Source of the DNA: Sulfoacidibacillus ferrooxidans
GTDB lineage: Bacteria > Bacillota > Bacilli > Alicyclobacillales > SLC66
DNA length: 64,000 nt
Assembly (NCBI RefSeq): GCF_022606465.1
Contig: NZ_JALBUF010000001.1
Coordinates: forward strand, 186,001-250,000
Direction of reading: 5' to 3'
A program made the position numbers and the translations under genes. Under the pieces are notes generated by a model. The model saw only the letters and a program-made list of their open reading frames with translations. It did no database searches and was not told where the DNA came from. Positions 53,026 through 63,525 of this stretch are shown piece by piece (position 1 is the stretch's first letter; every line of letters begins with the position of its first letter).

Positions 53026-54251
53026 TGCGAATTCACAGCCTTTCTCCTAACGCCAAACAGCCACGTATTCTTGACTACATTAGCTTTCGTAAACTGCAAG
53101 AGCAGTGTTCGACTCAGAAAAACGGCCGTTAGCAAACTCACTAGAATACTTGCAATTAACGCGACAGCAAATCCGCGCACATCCCCTGTACCATAAATAT
53201 ACATGACAATCCCTGCAATGAGCGTCGTGATATTGGAATCTAAGATGGTGCGTATCGCTTTTCGTTGCCCTAAAATTACAGATGATTGAAGCGATTTCCC
53301 ATTTCTTAATTCATCTTTAATTCGCTCATACGTGATGATATTGGCATCAACTGCCATCCCAATACCAAGCACAAGTGCTGCAAGACCAGTGAGCGTCAAT
53401 GTGACTTGCATCCCTGCAAAGACTGCTATTAAAACATAGCTATACGCCACCAAAGCGACTACTGCAATCAATCCTGGCAGCCGATACATGAGAATCATAA
53501 ACAGGAAGATCAGCGAAACGCCAATGGCACCTGCGAGAAGCGTCGAGTGCAATGCAGCTTGCCCAAGAGTGGGCCCCACACTCGTTGAGGACAGCTCATG
53601 TAAAGGAAATGGAAGCGCTCCGGCATTTAATAATTGCGCTAACTGAATAGCTGATTGAGCAGATGAACTACCAGAGATTGTAGCTTGTCCATTTGTAATC
53701 ACGTCTTGAATGACAGGATTGTCAATCATTTTATTATTTAACCAGATCGACACCGGTTGATGCAGATAGGTTTGAGTGACTTGTTGAAATAAGGCCGGAT
53801 TTTTAAATTGTACCACTACTTCTGGTGCCCCAGTGGTCGGATCAGACTCATAGTGCGCATTACTTTCAAGATCTTTACCTGTCATCAAAATTTTTCCTTG
53901 TGGCGACTTGAAAACAAGATTAGCTTCTTTTGAAAGAAAGCTTCGTGCACTCACTTGATTAAACTGACCGGCTAATGAAACACTAATGCGATTGCCGTTT
54001 TCAACCTCAATCGAAGGTTCCGATACGCCAATCTCGTTGACTCTGTTTTCTAGTGCTGCAACTGTCGCACTCATGTCATTTGCAGTCAGTACTTGATTAG
54101 AATTGCCAACTTGATATAAGACCGTGAATCCACCCTGCAAGTCGAGTCCAAGTGGAATTTTTGAATATAACTTCGAACTAGTTGATATAACAATCGCAAA
54201 GATCATCACGACAAGTACGATAAACATCGTGAGACGTCCCCATTTAATCAC
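53022..54251 (-). CDS. secD: Protein translocase subunit SecD
   Basis: A 409-residue partner of SecF. The N-terminal helix is followed by PLGLDLQGGFTVLYQV, the P1 head domain and the six-helix core with LGIGMAVDANIITYERIKDEL and IYGTGDVRGFAVALIASI. Length is at the short end for the Gram-positive type. ATG start with AGGAGG. It is about 60 bp downstream of the comN-like gene on the same strand. Confidence 0.95.
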   Translation of the reverse strand: MIKWGRLTMFIVLVVMIFAIVISTSSKLYSKIPLGLDLQGGFTVLYQVGNSNQVLTANDMSATVAALENRVNEIGVSEPSIEVENGNRISVSLAGQFNQVSARSFLSKEANLVFKSPQGKILMTGKDLESNAHYESDPTTGAPEVVVQFKNPALFQQVTQTYLHQPVSIWLNNKMIDNPVIQDVITNGQATISGSSSAQSAIQLAQLLNAGALPFPLHELSSTSVGPTLGQAALHSTLLAGAIGVSLIFLFMILMYRLPGLIAVVALVAYSYVLIAVFAGMQVTLTLTGLAALVLGIGMAVDANIITYERIKDELRNGKSLQSSVILGQRKAIRTILDSNITTLIAGIVMYIYGTGDVRGFAVALIASILVSLLTAVFLSRTLLLQFTKANVVKNTWLFGVRRKAVNSQ

Positions 54252-54313
54252 TGTTTACCTCCTATAGGTATAGACTTCCAACAGTATATCTAGTTGTTCG
54301 CGCAGTCGTCAAC

Positions 54314-55192
54314 TTAGATTAAACCTTCTAAATCCATTTGATCTAATGATTGTGCGCGATATGTGCTCTTTAATGAAAAATTCATATAGGCCTGTGGCTG
54401 TAAACACATCACTGCGTTCACAAGATCATGCAGCGACTGTGGTCGTTTTTTTCCCATATTGCAAAAATAGTACCACAGATCAGTGATCGTTACTTGGCGA
54501 TATTCAAGCCAATGAAACTCCTCTACTTTACTAGCTAATAAAAATAGCAACTCTTCATCTGGTTCGTGTTCATATGGATTATATGGTTCGTCTTCAGGTT
54601 CAGCCTCACTATAGCTCGCTTGGCGTTTGAGTTGTTCCACCATGCGATGAACTTCTTCTTCTATAGGATGAATCAGTGTTCGTTGAATCGGTGGAACTCC
54701 CATCTCCTTAGACAAAGGACTATCTACAACGAAGAGCGCATCTTCAGCGACAGCAGGGATCACTATCTCATCGACAATAGCCTGTTCAACCTGCTGTTCT
54801 TCCTCGGTTTGAACATCAGTTTTCGCATGTAGGTGTGCACGCAGTGCAAACACGCTCTTGCGTAGTGGTTGTACATGTTCTTTTTGTGGTAATTCGATAT
54901 CCTCACCAGATGCAGTCACTTCTTTTGCCGCATCATCGATCTGTTTCTTTAAAGACCGTGAATCTTGTGAAGAACTTTGCGAAGTAGGTTCCACAATTTC
55001 ACTAGCTACGCCCGCTTGCTCTCTTGCTCGTCCAAAAACAACTCTGCGCTTTCCAGTACTAGAATCACCTTCTTCTATTGCACGCTCTTGTTTGGGGGAA
55101 TGGTCTGAATCAGATGTACCTTGTTTATCATTTTCGCTATGTCCCATGCTGGTTTGGGCTATATTCTGTTCTTTTTTTTTCGAATGAAACAC
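54314..55192 (-). CDS. ComN-domain protein with long acidic N-terminal extension
   Basis: A 292-residue protein. The last 75 residues (VEEFHWLEYRQVTITDLWYYF, KRPQSLHDLVNAVMCL and YMNFSLKSTYRAQSLDQM) match the post-transcriptional regulator ComN (YrzD), a protein of about 100 residues in bacilli that acts on comE mRNA and lies next to secDF. The first 215 residues are Glu/Asp/Ser/Gln-rich and look disordered, with repeated VEP/EEE tracts. The location beside secD supports the ComN assignment. An N-terminal extension of this size is unusual. Standard AGGGGGG-like ribosome site before ATG 55192. Confidence 0.7.
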   Translation of the reverse strand: MFHSKKKEQNIAQTSMGHSENDKQGTSDSDHSPKQERAIEEGDSSTGKRRVVFGRAREQAGVASEIVEPTSQSSSQDSRSLKKQIDDAAKEVTASGEDIELPQKEHVQPLRKSVFALRAHLHAKTDVQTEEEQQVEQAIVDEIVIPAVAEDALFVVDSPLSKEMGVPPIQRTLIHPIEEEVHRMVEQLKRQASYSEAEPEDEPYNPYEHEPDEELLFLLASKVEEFHWLEYRQVTITDLWYYFCNMGKKRPQSLHDLVNAVMCLQPQAYMNFSLKSTYRAQSLDQMDLEGLI

Positions 55193-55374
55193 TTCATTTC
55201 CCCCCTTTACGCAAGTAATTGTCGCATCTTACATGCAATCGTGCAAGGTCATTTGGACTAACGCTTGCAGTTTGTGCATAGGTTCAAGTGTCAGGCCTGT
55301 CTTACTGACTCTATATTTCTTCATGCAGTACTATGCACCCTGCTACTGCAGATCGAAAGAAGGTGGAAACAGAC

Positions 55375-56967
55375 ATGCAACGCCAATCATTTATCGCGGG
55401 AACATCTGTACTCATCGGAGCCAGCCTCGTGACCCGTGTCCTCGGATTTGTCTACAGAATTGCTCTGACAAGACTCATCGGCGCTGAAGGCATAGGTCTA
55501 TTTCAAATGGTTTTCCCTCTGTTAACACTCGTCTTAACTATTGTAACATTTGGCATGGGTGTTTCCGTATCAAAATTAGTTGCGGAATCCGTAGTCACAG
55601 GAGATCGCCCGCGTATACGCCGTATCCTCATCGTCGCACTTGGCACCACTTCCACTTTAGCTATCTTGCTGACTCTAATCATGCTACTATTTGGCCACTC
55701 TCTTGCTCATTATCTTTTTACAGATCCACGCGCCTATTATCCATTCATCACCTTAACACCCATCATCGGAATTATTGCTATTGCCTCCGTCTTACGCGGT
55801 TATTTTCAAGGCTTACAAATTATGAGCACACCATCCGTTGCAGGCATTATTGAAACTCTCGTACGCATCGTAGCAGTATGGGTCATTGCAGCACTTTCTT
55901 TAGCGCGAGGACAGAGCCTTCAATACGCGGCGGCCGCCGTCTCTGCAGGAATGATCTTAGGTGAACTTGCAGGTTGTCTGTATATGTATATCGTCTATCG
56001 TCGTAAAGTTCGCGTCACAGCCATTACGTTACCTGAAAATACAGGAAAACCAGAGCCCATCATTCATACCTTGCGCGCCATGTTACAAATCGCTCTACCT
56101 GTCACTTTTAGCCGTTTTATTGGCTCGATTGCCTTTGCCATTGAACCCATCCTCGTTACGCGCTCACTGTTACTTGCTGGATTTACGACAGCCATGGCAA
56201 CGAGGATGTATGGTGAATACAGTGGGATGGCTATCCCACTCTTAGTTTTTCCCACTGTCTTTACTTATTCGCTTGCCGTTCAACTTGTTCCTTCTATTTC
56301 AGAAGCCATTGCAGCAGGGCGCAAAGAGATCGTTCACCGTAGATTGTACCAATCCTTTCGTGTAACAGCTCTTGTAGGCTTTCCAACATCGCTCATCTTG
56401 CTACAATTTGCAACGCCACTTTGTGATGCCATTTTTCATCATCCACATGTAGCACCGTTACTTGCTATCATGGCACCAGCAGGATTCCTCTTATACTTAC
56501 AAGGACCGTTATCTGGAATATTGCAAGGAATAAATAAAGCAGGAATAGCCATGCGCAACTCACTCATCGGGTCCGCATTAAAACTAATAGTCATCTATTA
56601 TCTTGCCCGCATCCCGCACATTGGCATTGCAGGCGTCGCCATTGCAGTATCCATTTCAGTGACACTTACCACGCTATTACACATCCAATCCGTCCATCGG
56701 ATCATTGGTTTTTACGTCGACGCTATGGATACTGCCAAAATTCTTATTACCACTGTCATCATGGGTTTATTCATGCATCTGTTATGGTTAAACCTATCCA
56801 TGCTTCCATTATCCACAGCTTTACTCTTGGTGCTAAGTAGCGGTTTACTCCTCTATCTTTTGCTTTTATTGATGACTCATACCATCACGTCTCATACCTT
56901 TACCCGCATCCCAGGAATCGGAAAACCTCTTTCCCGCTGGATTAAGCTCATCCCATTTGCAAGATAA
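55375..56967 (+). CDS. spoVB: Stage V sporulation protein B-like lipid flippase
   Basis: A 530-residue, 14-helix MATE/MOP-superfamily protein. FIAGTSVLIGASLVTRVLGF, RLIGAEGIGLFQMVFPLL and GIIGIIAIASVLRGYFQGLQ are typical of the SpoVB/YtgP group. SpoVB is required for spore cortex synthesis, possibly by moving lipid II; YtgP (MurJ-like) is the close alternative. The ATG at 55375 follows GGTGG; an upstream frame to 55333 would add 14 residues. It diverges from the ComN gene and ends in a T8 terminator. Confidence 0.83.
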   Translation: MQRQSFIAGTSVLIGASLVTRVLGFVYRIALTRLIGAEGIGLFQMVFPLLTLVLTIVTFGMGVSVSKLVAESVVTGDRPRIRRILIVALGTTSTLAILLTLIMLLFGHSLAHYLFTDPRAYYPFITLTPIIGIIAIASVLRGYFQGLQIMSTPSVAGIIETLVRIVAVWVIAALSLARGQSLQYAAAAVSAGMILGELAGCLYMYIVYRRKVRVTAITLPENTGKPEPIIHTLRAMLQIALPVTFSRFIGSIAFAIEPILVTRSLLLAGFTTAMATRMYGEYSGMAIPLLVFPTVFTYSLAVQLVPSISEAIAAGRKEIVHRRLYQSFRVTALVGFPTSLILLQFATPLCDAIFHHPHVAPLLAIMAPAGFLLYLQGPLSGILQGINKAGIAMRNSLIGSALKLIVIYYLARIPHIGIAGVAIAVSISVTLTTLLHIQSVHRIIGFYVDAMDTAKILITTVIMGLFMHLLWLNLSMLPLSTALLLVLSSGLLLYLLLLLMTHTITSHTFTRIPGIGKPLSRWIKLIPFAR

Positions 56968-56993
56968 TCAAATGATCGCTCTACTGATCACTA

Positions 56994-57021
56994 ACCTGCT
57001 ATAACGGCGGGTCTTTTTTTT
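56994..57021 (+). terminator. Intrinsic terminator of spoVB
   Basis: CCTGC (56995-56999) pairs with GCGGG (57007-57011, one G-U), flanked by A-T, and is followed by a run of eight or more T. The convergent DUF421 gene ends inside it. Confidence 0.7.
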
Positions 57022-57709
57022 GTACTTTACTCTTATTATCCAGGCGATCAACTGTCAGAGTCGTGCCATCCCACGCAGCGTAAAATACTTCTTTTTCAGA
57101 CGTATATCCAAGCGCAGTAAGCTGCTCTTGCAACCAAGAAGGGGATTTACCAATTGCGGCTAACTTGTCATAGATGATTTCACCACTTACAATAATCGAG
57201 GTTGGTATTACAGTGGGTTTAACGACTATTCCAAGATCCTGTGCTGTAATCGGTCGATAAGGCGCTTTTGGAAAAACAGAAAGCTTTCCTGTCGTTTCTA
57301 AAATGGCAAATTCAACATCTGCAATACTGGTTATTTCGCGATCCCGTAATTGCATCAGTAGATCAGACATACTGTAGCGCGTGCGCTTCATTTCACTGTC
57401 GTTCACTTCGCCATTAGCAATGAGCACAGTAGGTTTCCCTTCGACCATATCGTGCAATCGTCGACTATGTAAAGTAGACAAGGAGACCCCAATTTGAAGT
57501 AAAACCAATAACGCAATAATATAGGCACCATGCCATACAGGTATTCTTAGATCTTGTAAGGAAACGGCAGATATCTCAGCGATCATAATGGAGACCACTA
57601 AATCGAAAACGGATAATTTGCCTATTTCACGTTTCCCCATAATGCGCAATGCCAAAAAAACAAATCCATACGTAAATACTGTGCGAATCAATAATGTCCA
57701 AATGATCAT
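56999..57709 (-). CDS. DUF421/YetF-like membrane protein
   Basis: A 236-residue protein with three N-terminal membrane helices and a cytoplasmic DUF421 domain. RIMGKREIGKLSVFDLVVSIMIAEI is the family signature, and KPTVLIANGEVNDSEMKRTRYS and DLLMQLRDREITSIADVEFAILE follow. Related YetF, YdfR and YkjA of bacilli include spore germinant-permeability proteins (such as SpoVAF-linked 5TMB partners), but the role here is unknown. ATG 57709 follows GGGGGCG. It diverges from trmB with only about 50 bp between starts. Confidence 0.85.
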   Translation of the reverse strand: MIIWTLLIRTVFTYGFVFLALRIMGKREIGKLSVFDLVVSIMIAEISAVSLQDLRIPVWHGAYIIALLVLLQIGVSLSTLHSRRLHDMVEGKPTVLIANGEVNDSEMKRTRYSMSDLLMQLRDREITSIADVEFAILETTGKLSVFPKAPYRPITAQDLGIVVKPTVIPTSIIVSGEIIYDKLAAIGKSPSWLQEQLTALGYTSEKEVFYAAWDGTTLTVDRLDNKSKVQKKDPPL

Positions 57710-57758
57710 GTATTCGCCCCCCATTTGCCAACCAACTGTAGTATGAGGAGGATTGCTA

Positions 57759-58409
57759 TTGAGAATACGCGGCAAAGATAAAGTTCCTGAAATGCTACAA
57801 AAAAGTAGCTCGCTCTTTTTTGACCCTTTACATGGAATGTTTCCACAAGAATGGATAAATGCTTACGAAGCATTGGAACTCGAAGTTGGATGCGGAAGAG
57901 GCACATTTTTATCACAAATGGCAGCACATCACCCTTCAACATTATTTATCGGGATCGAAAAATTTGTCGTCATTATTGCACGCGCCGCCACTCTGGCTCA
58001 TGAACAACACATAGAAAATGTGCGTTTTATTCAAACAGATGTTAAAACGGCCTTATCCTTCTTACCGCAACACTCAATGCAGACTATTTATCTTAACTTT
58101 TCAGATCCTTGGCCACGTCGTCGCAACGATATTAAGCGTCTTACACACGCCAATCATCTAGCTATCTATCGTCAACTATTGAGAGTCAATGGAGTGCTTG
58201 AATGTAAAACTGATAATCTCAGTTTTTTTGAATGGTCGTTACAATCACTGCTTAACAATGGTTGGATGATTCAAGAATTGGATAAACAAGTAGCAGATAT
58301 GGCTCCTAACGGCGAAGAAGCTCGCGGTAAATATATACAAACAGAGTATGAACAAAAGTTCAGGCAATTACACATGCCCATTTTTCATGTACGAGCTACA
58401 CCAAACTAA
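57759..58409 (+). CDS. trmB: tRNA (guanine-46-N7)-methyltransferase
   Basis: A 216-residue SAM-dependent enzyme that makes m7G46 in tRNA variable loops. VGCGRGTFLSQMAAHHPSTLFIGIE is the SAM site, LNFSDPWPRRRNDIKRLTH the catalytic and tRNA-binding segment, and ARGKYIQTEYEQKF the C-terminal motif. The TTG at 57759 (MRIRGKDKV) is 9 nt after GAGGAGG and is preferred over TTG 57753. The N-terminal MRIRGK agrees with the usual MRLRNKP. Confidence 0.94.
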   Translation: MRIRGKDKVPEMLQKSSSLFFDPLHGMFPQEWINAYEALELEVGCGRGTFLSQMAAHHPSTLFIGIEKFVVIIARAATLAHEQHIENVRFIQTDVKTALSFLPQHSMQTIYLNFSDPWPRRRNDIKRLTHANHLAIYRQLLRVNGVLECKTDNLSFFEWSLQSLLNNGWMIQELDKQVADMAPNGEEARGKYIQTEYEQKFRQLHMPIFHVRATPN

Positions 58410-58472
58410 CATATTAGAGACAGGCCCCTCATATAAACATAGAGTATAGATTCTCCTCTGGGGGGCTAAAAA

Positions 58473-58871
58473 TTGAACGGAAAAATGTGGTCAGACCTAA
58501 AAACAGATTTCCATGGATCACCACTTGTCTTAGGCATTATTGTGGCATTTGTGACGTCACTCATGTGTACCTTAGTCATGGCAGGAATCTACACATGGTC
58601 GAATTTCTCTGAAAGTACGTTACCTTATGCCGCCTACACAATCAACGCACTATCTGCGCTCATTGGAGCCATCATCGCGGCTCGAAGTGCAGGCACCCGG
58701 GGTTGGTACTATGGCGGAATCACAGCCCTATTATTTAGCGCAATGTTAGCTGTTGTTGGTAGTCTCGTCGATGTCAGTGCAGCTTTTCAAGCTCAGACGC
58801 TTGTACGCATTGCACTGCTTGGATTGATTGGCGCTTTTGGCGGAACAATTGGCGTGAATATGAAACGCTAA
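58473..58871 (+). CDS. TIGR04086-family membrane protein
   Basis: A 132-residue protein with four membrane helices and no charged catalytic motif. PLVLGIIVAFVTSLMCTLVM, INALSALIGAIIAARSAGTRGWYYGG and LLGLIGAFGGTIGVN are the family pattern. It is usually found next to yajC/tgt in Firmicutes; here map lies between. Function unknown. TTG start with TGGGGGG. Ends in a strong hairpin. Confidence 0.8.
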   Translation: MNGKMWSDLKTDFHGSPLVLGIIVAFVTSLMCTLVMAGIYTWSNFSESTLPYAAYTINALSALIGAIIAARSAGTRGWYYGGITALLFSAMLAVVGSLVDVSAAFQAQTLVRIALLGLIGAFGGTIGVNMKR

Positions 58872-58900
58872 CCTATGCTTTACATGCATTGCATACATAG

Positions 58901-58940
58901 TAAAATGACGACCTTCTAAAAGAAGAAGGTCGTCATTTTA
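58901..58940. terminator. 17-bp perfect bidirectional terminator
   Basis: TAAAATGACGACCTTCT (58901-58917) pairs exactly with 58924-58940 over a 6-nt loop between the convergent TIGR04086 and map genes; A/T-rich arm ends give U tracts on both strands. Confidence 0.85.
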
Positions 58941-58959
58941 CGCTCGTTTCATCTTATCT

Positions 58960-59706
58960 TTACAGTGTTGTCAAAATAACTGGTCCATCCTTAGTAATGG
59001 CAACCGTATGTTCATACTGGGCAGACCATCTCCCATCGAGCGTACGAGCAGTCCAGCCGTCACCATCCACCTTAGCCTTATATGTACCCATGTTTAGCAT
59101 CGGTTCAATAGTCAGACACATACCTTCTCGCAATAACATGCCTGTGCCTGGACGTCCATAGTGCGGAATAATTGGTTGTTCATGTAACTTTTGCCCAATC
59201 CCATGTCCTGCAAAGTCACGCACAACAGAAAAACCTTGAGGTTCTGCGTAAGATTGAATAGCGTGTCCAATATCACCTAGATGATTGCCAACTACCGCTT
59301 GCTCAATCCCTAGATAGAGTGACTGCTTTGTCACGTCAAGTAATCGCTGTACTTCATCAGTAATTGCTCCTACAGCATAACACCAAGCAGAATCTGCCAA
59401 CCAACCGTTGCGGTTCACAACCATATCTACCTTAATAATGTCTCCATCTTGTAATTCATAGCTGGATGGGAATCCATGACAAATTACATCATTGACAGAT
59501 GCACAAGTTGCATACGGATATCCTTGATAGCCTTTTTGTTCTGGTGTGGCATCTCGTTTCGCCAAAAATTCTTCCACATAGCGGTCGATTTCGCTCGTGG
59601 TAACACCAGGCCTTATATACGATGCTAATGCTTCATGACAAGACGCCAGAATCATTCCCGCTTCACGCATACGCGCAATTTGTTCCGGTGTCTTAATCAT
59701 TGCCAC
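58960..59706 (-). CDS. map: Type I methionine aminopeptidase
   Basis: A 248-residue pita-bread metallopeptidase that removes the initiator Met. KTPEQIARMREAGMILASCHE is the typical N-terminus, and the metal ligands lie in GDIIKVDMVVNRNGWLADSA, GHGIGQKLHEQPIIPHYG, MCLTIEPMLNMG and YEHTVAITKDG. No SH3-like or zinc-finger extension. Its start overlaps the end of yajC by one base, so it is in the queA-tgt-yajC transcript, a position where Bacillus has no map gene. Confidence 0.94.
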   Translation of the reverse strand: MAMIKTPEQIARMREAGMILASCHEALASYIRPGVTTSEIDRYVEEFLAKRDATPEQKGYQGYPYATCASVNDVICHGFPSSYELQDGDIIKVDMVVNRNGWLADSAWCYAVGAITDEVQRLLDVTKQSLYLGIEQAVVGNHLGDIGHAIQSYAEPQGFSVVRDFAGHGIGQKLHEQPIIPHYGRPGTGMLLREGMCLTIEPMLNMGTYKAKVDGDGWTARTLDGRWSAQYEHTVAITKDGPVILTTL

Positions 59707-59975
59707 TACACATCTCTCCGAACTGAATCAATTGACTTTCGTTCAAAAGTAACTTCTAGATCTGGAGCAATACGCAACTTCACGATATTGCCATCAATGG
59801 CAGTGATCGTTCCATGGATCCCGCCAATGGTGACCACTTGATCTCCCGATTGCAGTGATTGTAATAAACTACTGCGCTCCCGTTGTCTTTTTTGCTGTGG
59901 TCGAATCAATAAGAAATAAAAAACAACAATGATCAGAATCAGTGGTAAATATTGCATTAATGCACTTTCTGACAT
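59706..59975 (-). CDS. yajC: Preprotein translocase subunit YajC
   Basis: An 89-residue protein with one N-terminal membrane helix (YLPLILIIVVFYFLLIRPQQKRQ) followed by a small beta domain (GDQVVTIGGIHGTITAIDGNIV). It associates with SecDF. ATG 59975 has GAAGGGGGATG; the frame extends upstream to 60077 but overlaps tgt, with no ribosome site. Between tgt (25 bp away) and map. Confidence 0.93.
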   Translation of the reverse strand: MSESALMQYLPLILIIVVFYFLLIRPQQKRQRERSSLLQSLQSGDQVVTIGGIHGTITAIDGNIVKLRIAPDLEVTFERKSIDSVRRDV

Positions 59976-60000
59976 GTTACATCCCCCTTCACTGTGCTTA

Positions 60001-61134
<1,134 letters not shown>

Positions 61135-61154
61135 CTACGTAGATCCCTTCTCCT

Positions 61155-62195
61155 TTACAAAATAAGCATTGCATCACCAAAACTATAAAATCGATACTTT
61201 TCTTCTACAGCCACTTGATACGTAGCAAGTAAACGTTCACGGCCAATTAGAGCAGATACAAGCATAAGAAGAGTGGATTGCGGTAGATGAAAGTTGGTGA
61301 TGAGTGCATCCACCACGTGAAACTGAAATCCTGGATAAATGAAAATAGACGTCCACCCACTAATCTCTTGATCCTGTAATCCTTCATCTCGTAGTAACCA
61401 AGCAGATTCCATCGCTCGCACAGTCGTCGTTCCTACACAAAGTACGCGATTTCCTGCTTGTTTTGCCGTTTCAACAGCAGTAAACACGTCTTTGGTAACG
61501 CGATACCACTCTTCATGCATGTGATGATCTTCAATGCGATCCACTTGCACAGGTCGAAACGTACCGAGCCCAACATGCAAGGTAATAAAGTGAACATGAA
61601 CACCTTTTTCTTGCAATTGCTCCATGACTTCTTTGGTGAAGTGCAATCCAGCCGTCGGTGCGGCTACCGAGCCTTTTTCACGGGCGTAGATCGTCTGGTA
61701 GCGGTTAGGATCTTCTAGGCGCTCTTTAATATAGGGCGGCAAGGGCATTTGGCCAAACATCTCAAGAAGTGTATCAAATACTACTCCACTTGCTGAAAAT
61801 TCGACAACTCGCGTTCCACCTTCAAGCTCCGCACGTACTGTGGCTGTGAGTTGCCCGTCTCCAAAGACTATGTGCTTGCCAATAGGCACACGCTTTGCTG
61901 GGCGCAACAAAACCTCCCACGTTCCAGGTGTTGCATAAGGACGCAATAATAGTAGTTCTATGACTGCTCCCGTGTCTGGCTTGCGACCAAATAATCGAGC
62001 AGGAATCACGCGAGAGTCATTTGCAATGACCACATCTCCAGCTGTTAAGTACTTTGGTAGATCATAAAAGTGTGCATGAGAAAGCTCATCTGATGTGCGA
62101 TTCACCACGAGTAATCGCGATGAACTACGATCAGTCTGTGGTGTTTGGGCAATCAATTCGTCAGGTAGAATAAAATCATAGTCATTCGTATTCAT
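61155..62195 (-). CDS. queA: S-adenosylmethionine:tRNA ribosyltransferase-isomerase
   Basis: A 346-residue enzyme that adds the cyclopentenyl precursor from SAM to preQ1-tRNA in queuosine synthesis. DYDFILPDELIAQTPQ at the N-terminus, SVAAPTAGLHFT, VGLGTFRPVQ and NFHLPQSTLLMLVSALIG are signature sequences. First gene of the operon; ruvAB, often upstream, are not found here, and rsgI-sigI lies upstream instead. Confidence 0.97.
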   Translation of the reverse strand: MNTNDYDFILPDELIAQTPQTDRSSSRLLVVNRTSDELSHAHFYDLPKYLTAGDVVIANDSRVIPARLFGRKPDTGAVIELLLLRPYATPGTWEVLLRPAKRVPIGKHIVFGDGQLTATVRAELEGGTRVVEFSASGVVFDTLLEMFGQMPLPPYIKERLEDPNRYQTIYAREKGSVAAPTAGLHFTKEVMEQLQEKGVHVHFITLHVGLGTFRPVQVDRIEDHHMHEEWYRVTKDVFTAVETAKQAGNRVLCVGTTTVRAMESAWLLRDEGLQDQEISGWTSIFIYPGFQFHVVDALITNFHLPQSTLLMLVSALIGRERLLATYQVAVEEKYRFYSFGDAMLIL

Positions 62196-62277
62196 AAATG
62201 GATATCACCGCCTCTTACACTTCGCACTATATCACAGAGGTTGCAAAGTACAAAATGCAAGAGGAAAATAAGATATC

Positions 62278-63525
62278 CTATGGCAACAACGGCACTTGTT
62301 GCAACAAATTGCCGTTCCCGTTGGCATGCACTGATCCTTGATCCTTTACTGTGCCTTGATGAGTACTATGAAGAACATCTAACGAACCTGGCACCACATT
62401 TGCAATCGTATGTGTCAGTGTATGTTCTATGTTTTTTACAACAGCTGAATGCTGAATAACGGGTAACGCGGGGAGAGATGGTAATGCTGTACCTACACCC
62501 CGCTCTTGTTTAGTTGTATGTTGTTTTGTAAGAGTTGAAGATGGTTGTTTCACTATGGGGACGTCTACTTGTATTGTTTTTGTTATCCCACGCGGTAGCG
62601 GTAAGAGATGACTTGGCAATGGCGGCAAAGGAACAGAGGGCACACCATTCGCGGTATCCTGCACCGGTTGTAAAGGCGGTTGACGATGCGCTTCCTGCAC
62701 CACAACTGCATGCAAAGCAGCATTTAATGTGGAATCATGTTGCATGACATGGAGTAATTGTTGTAAAGGCACTGGTCCTCCGACCGCTTGAGCTAAATGC
62801 CCCTGCACAATATCCTGCCACGACACTGATTGCCCACGACGTTTTGCTTCTACATATAGAGCAAGTCTTCCTGGCGACACATGATCTGCCACAGCTTGGT
62901 TAAAAAAATTCTTGGTGACAACAAGTGAGATCAATGGAATTTTAGTTGGCATCAAGGTGGCTGAGATCTCTGTGCGAACATTGGACAACATGTTAGAAAG
63001 CACCTCTTTAGTAGCCATTTGTCCTCTGGCACCAACAATAACTACATCTGAATGCTTTGTTAAATACCCTTGTTTAGATATATATTGGATATAGTCTTTA
63101 ATGGCAACTGGCAATTCTTCACCTGGCAAGGTCAATGTTTTCAACACTTTTACACCGTCTGCATCAAGCCCAACCGCTTGCACAACATGATCTGATTGGT
63201 TGACTGTAAGTTCAATGCTGGGATTTACATCAAGGGACAAATAGAGATATGGAGCCGCCTGCACTGCAGTTGACTGTGAGAAGACAAGCATCGCTGCAAC
63301 GAAAAGCGATGCGATTGCAACGCCTATAGTGGCATATCTCTTATTGAAAAGCGCCTGGCGAAAGCGCTCAATCCACCCTGCTTTTTGTACAAGTGGAAAG
63401 AATTCATCGAGTTCAGCACCAATTGCCATATATGGCTGACGAACTACGCGTACAAATGTAAATTCAGAAGTGAGGACAACAGCTGTCCGCTCATCGAGCA
63501 ATTCCATGACAACTCCGCGCGTCAT
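62278..63525 (-). CDS. rsgI: Anti-sigma-I factor RsgI
   Basis: A 415-residue single-pass membrane protein. The cytoplasmic RsgI_N domain (GVVMELLDERTAVVLTSEFTF) binds SigI. One membrane helix (TIGVAIASLFVAAMLVFS) is followed by a periplasmic domain with the DVNPSIELTVN segment; the Asn-Pro there is the self-cleavage site known in RsgI proteins. The last 150 residues are Pro/Gln/His/Val-rich low-complexity sequence. There is no carbohydrate-binding module as in cellulolytic clostridia. Its start overlaps the sigI stop, so it is coupled to sigI. Confidence 0.93.
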   Translation of the reverse strand: MTRGVVMELLDERTAVVLTSEFTFVRVVRQPYMAIGAELDEFFPLVQKAGWIERFRQALFNKRYATIGVAIASLFVAAMLVFSQSTAVQAAPYLYLSLDVNPSIELTVNQSDHVVQAVGLDADGVKVLKTLTLPGEELPVAIKDYIQYISKQGYLTKHSDVVIVGARGQMATKEVLSNMLSNVRTEISATLMPTKIPLISLVVTKNFFNQAVADHVSPGRLALYVEAKRRGQSVSWQDIVQGHLAQAVGGPVPLQQLLHVMQHDSTLNAALHAVVVQEAHRQPPLQPVQDTANGVPSVPLPPLPSHLLPLPRGITKTIQVDVPIVKQPSSTLTKQHTTKQERGVGTALPSLPALPVIQHSAVVKNIEHTLTHTIANVVPGSLDVLHSTHQGTVKDQGSVHANGNGNLLQQVPLLP

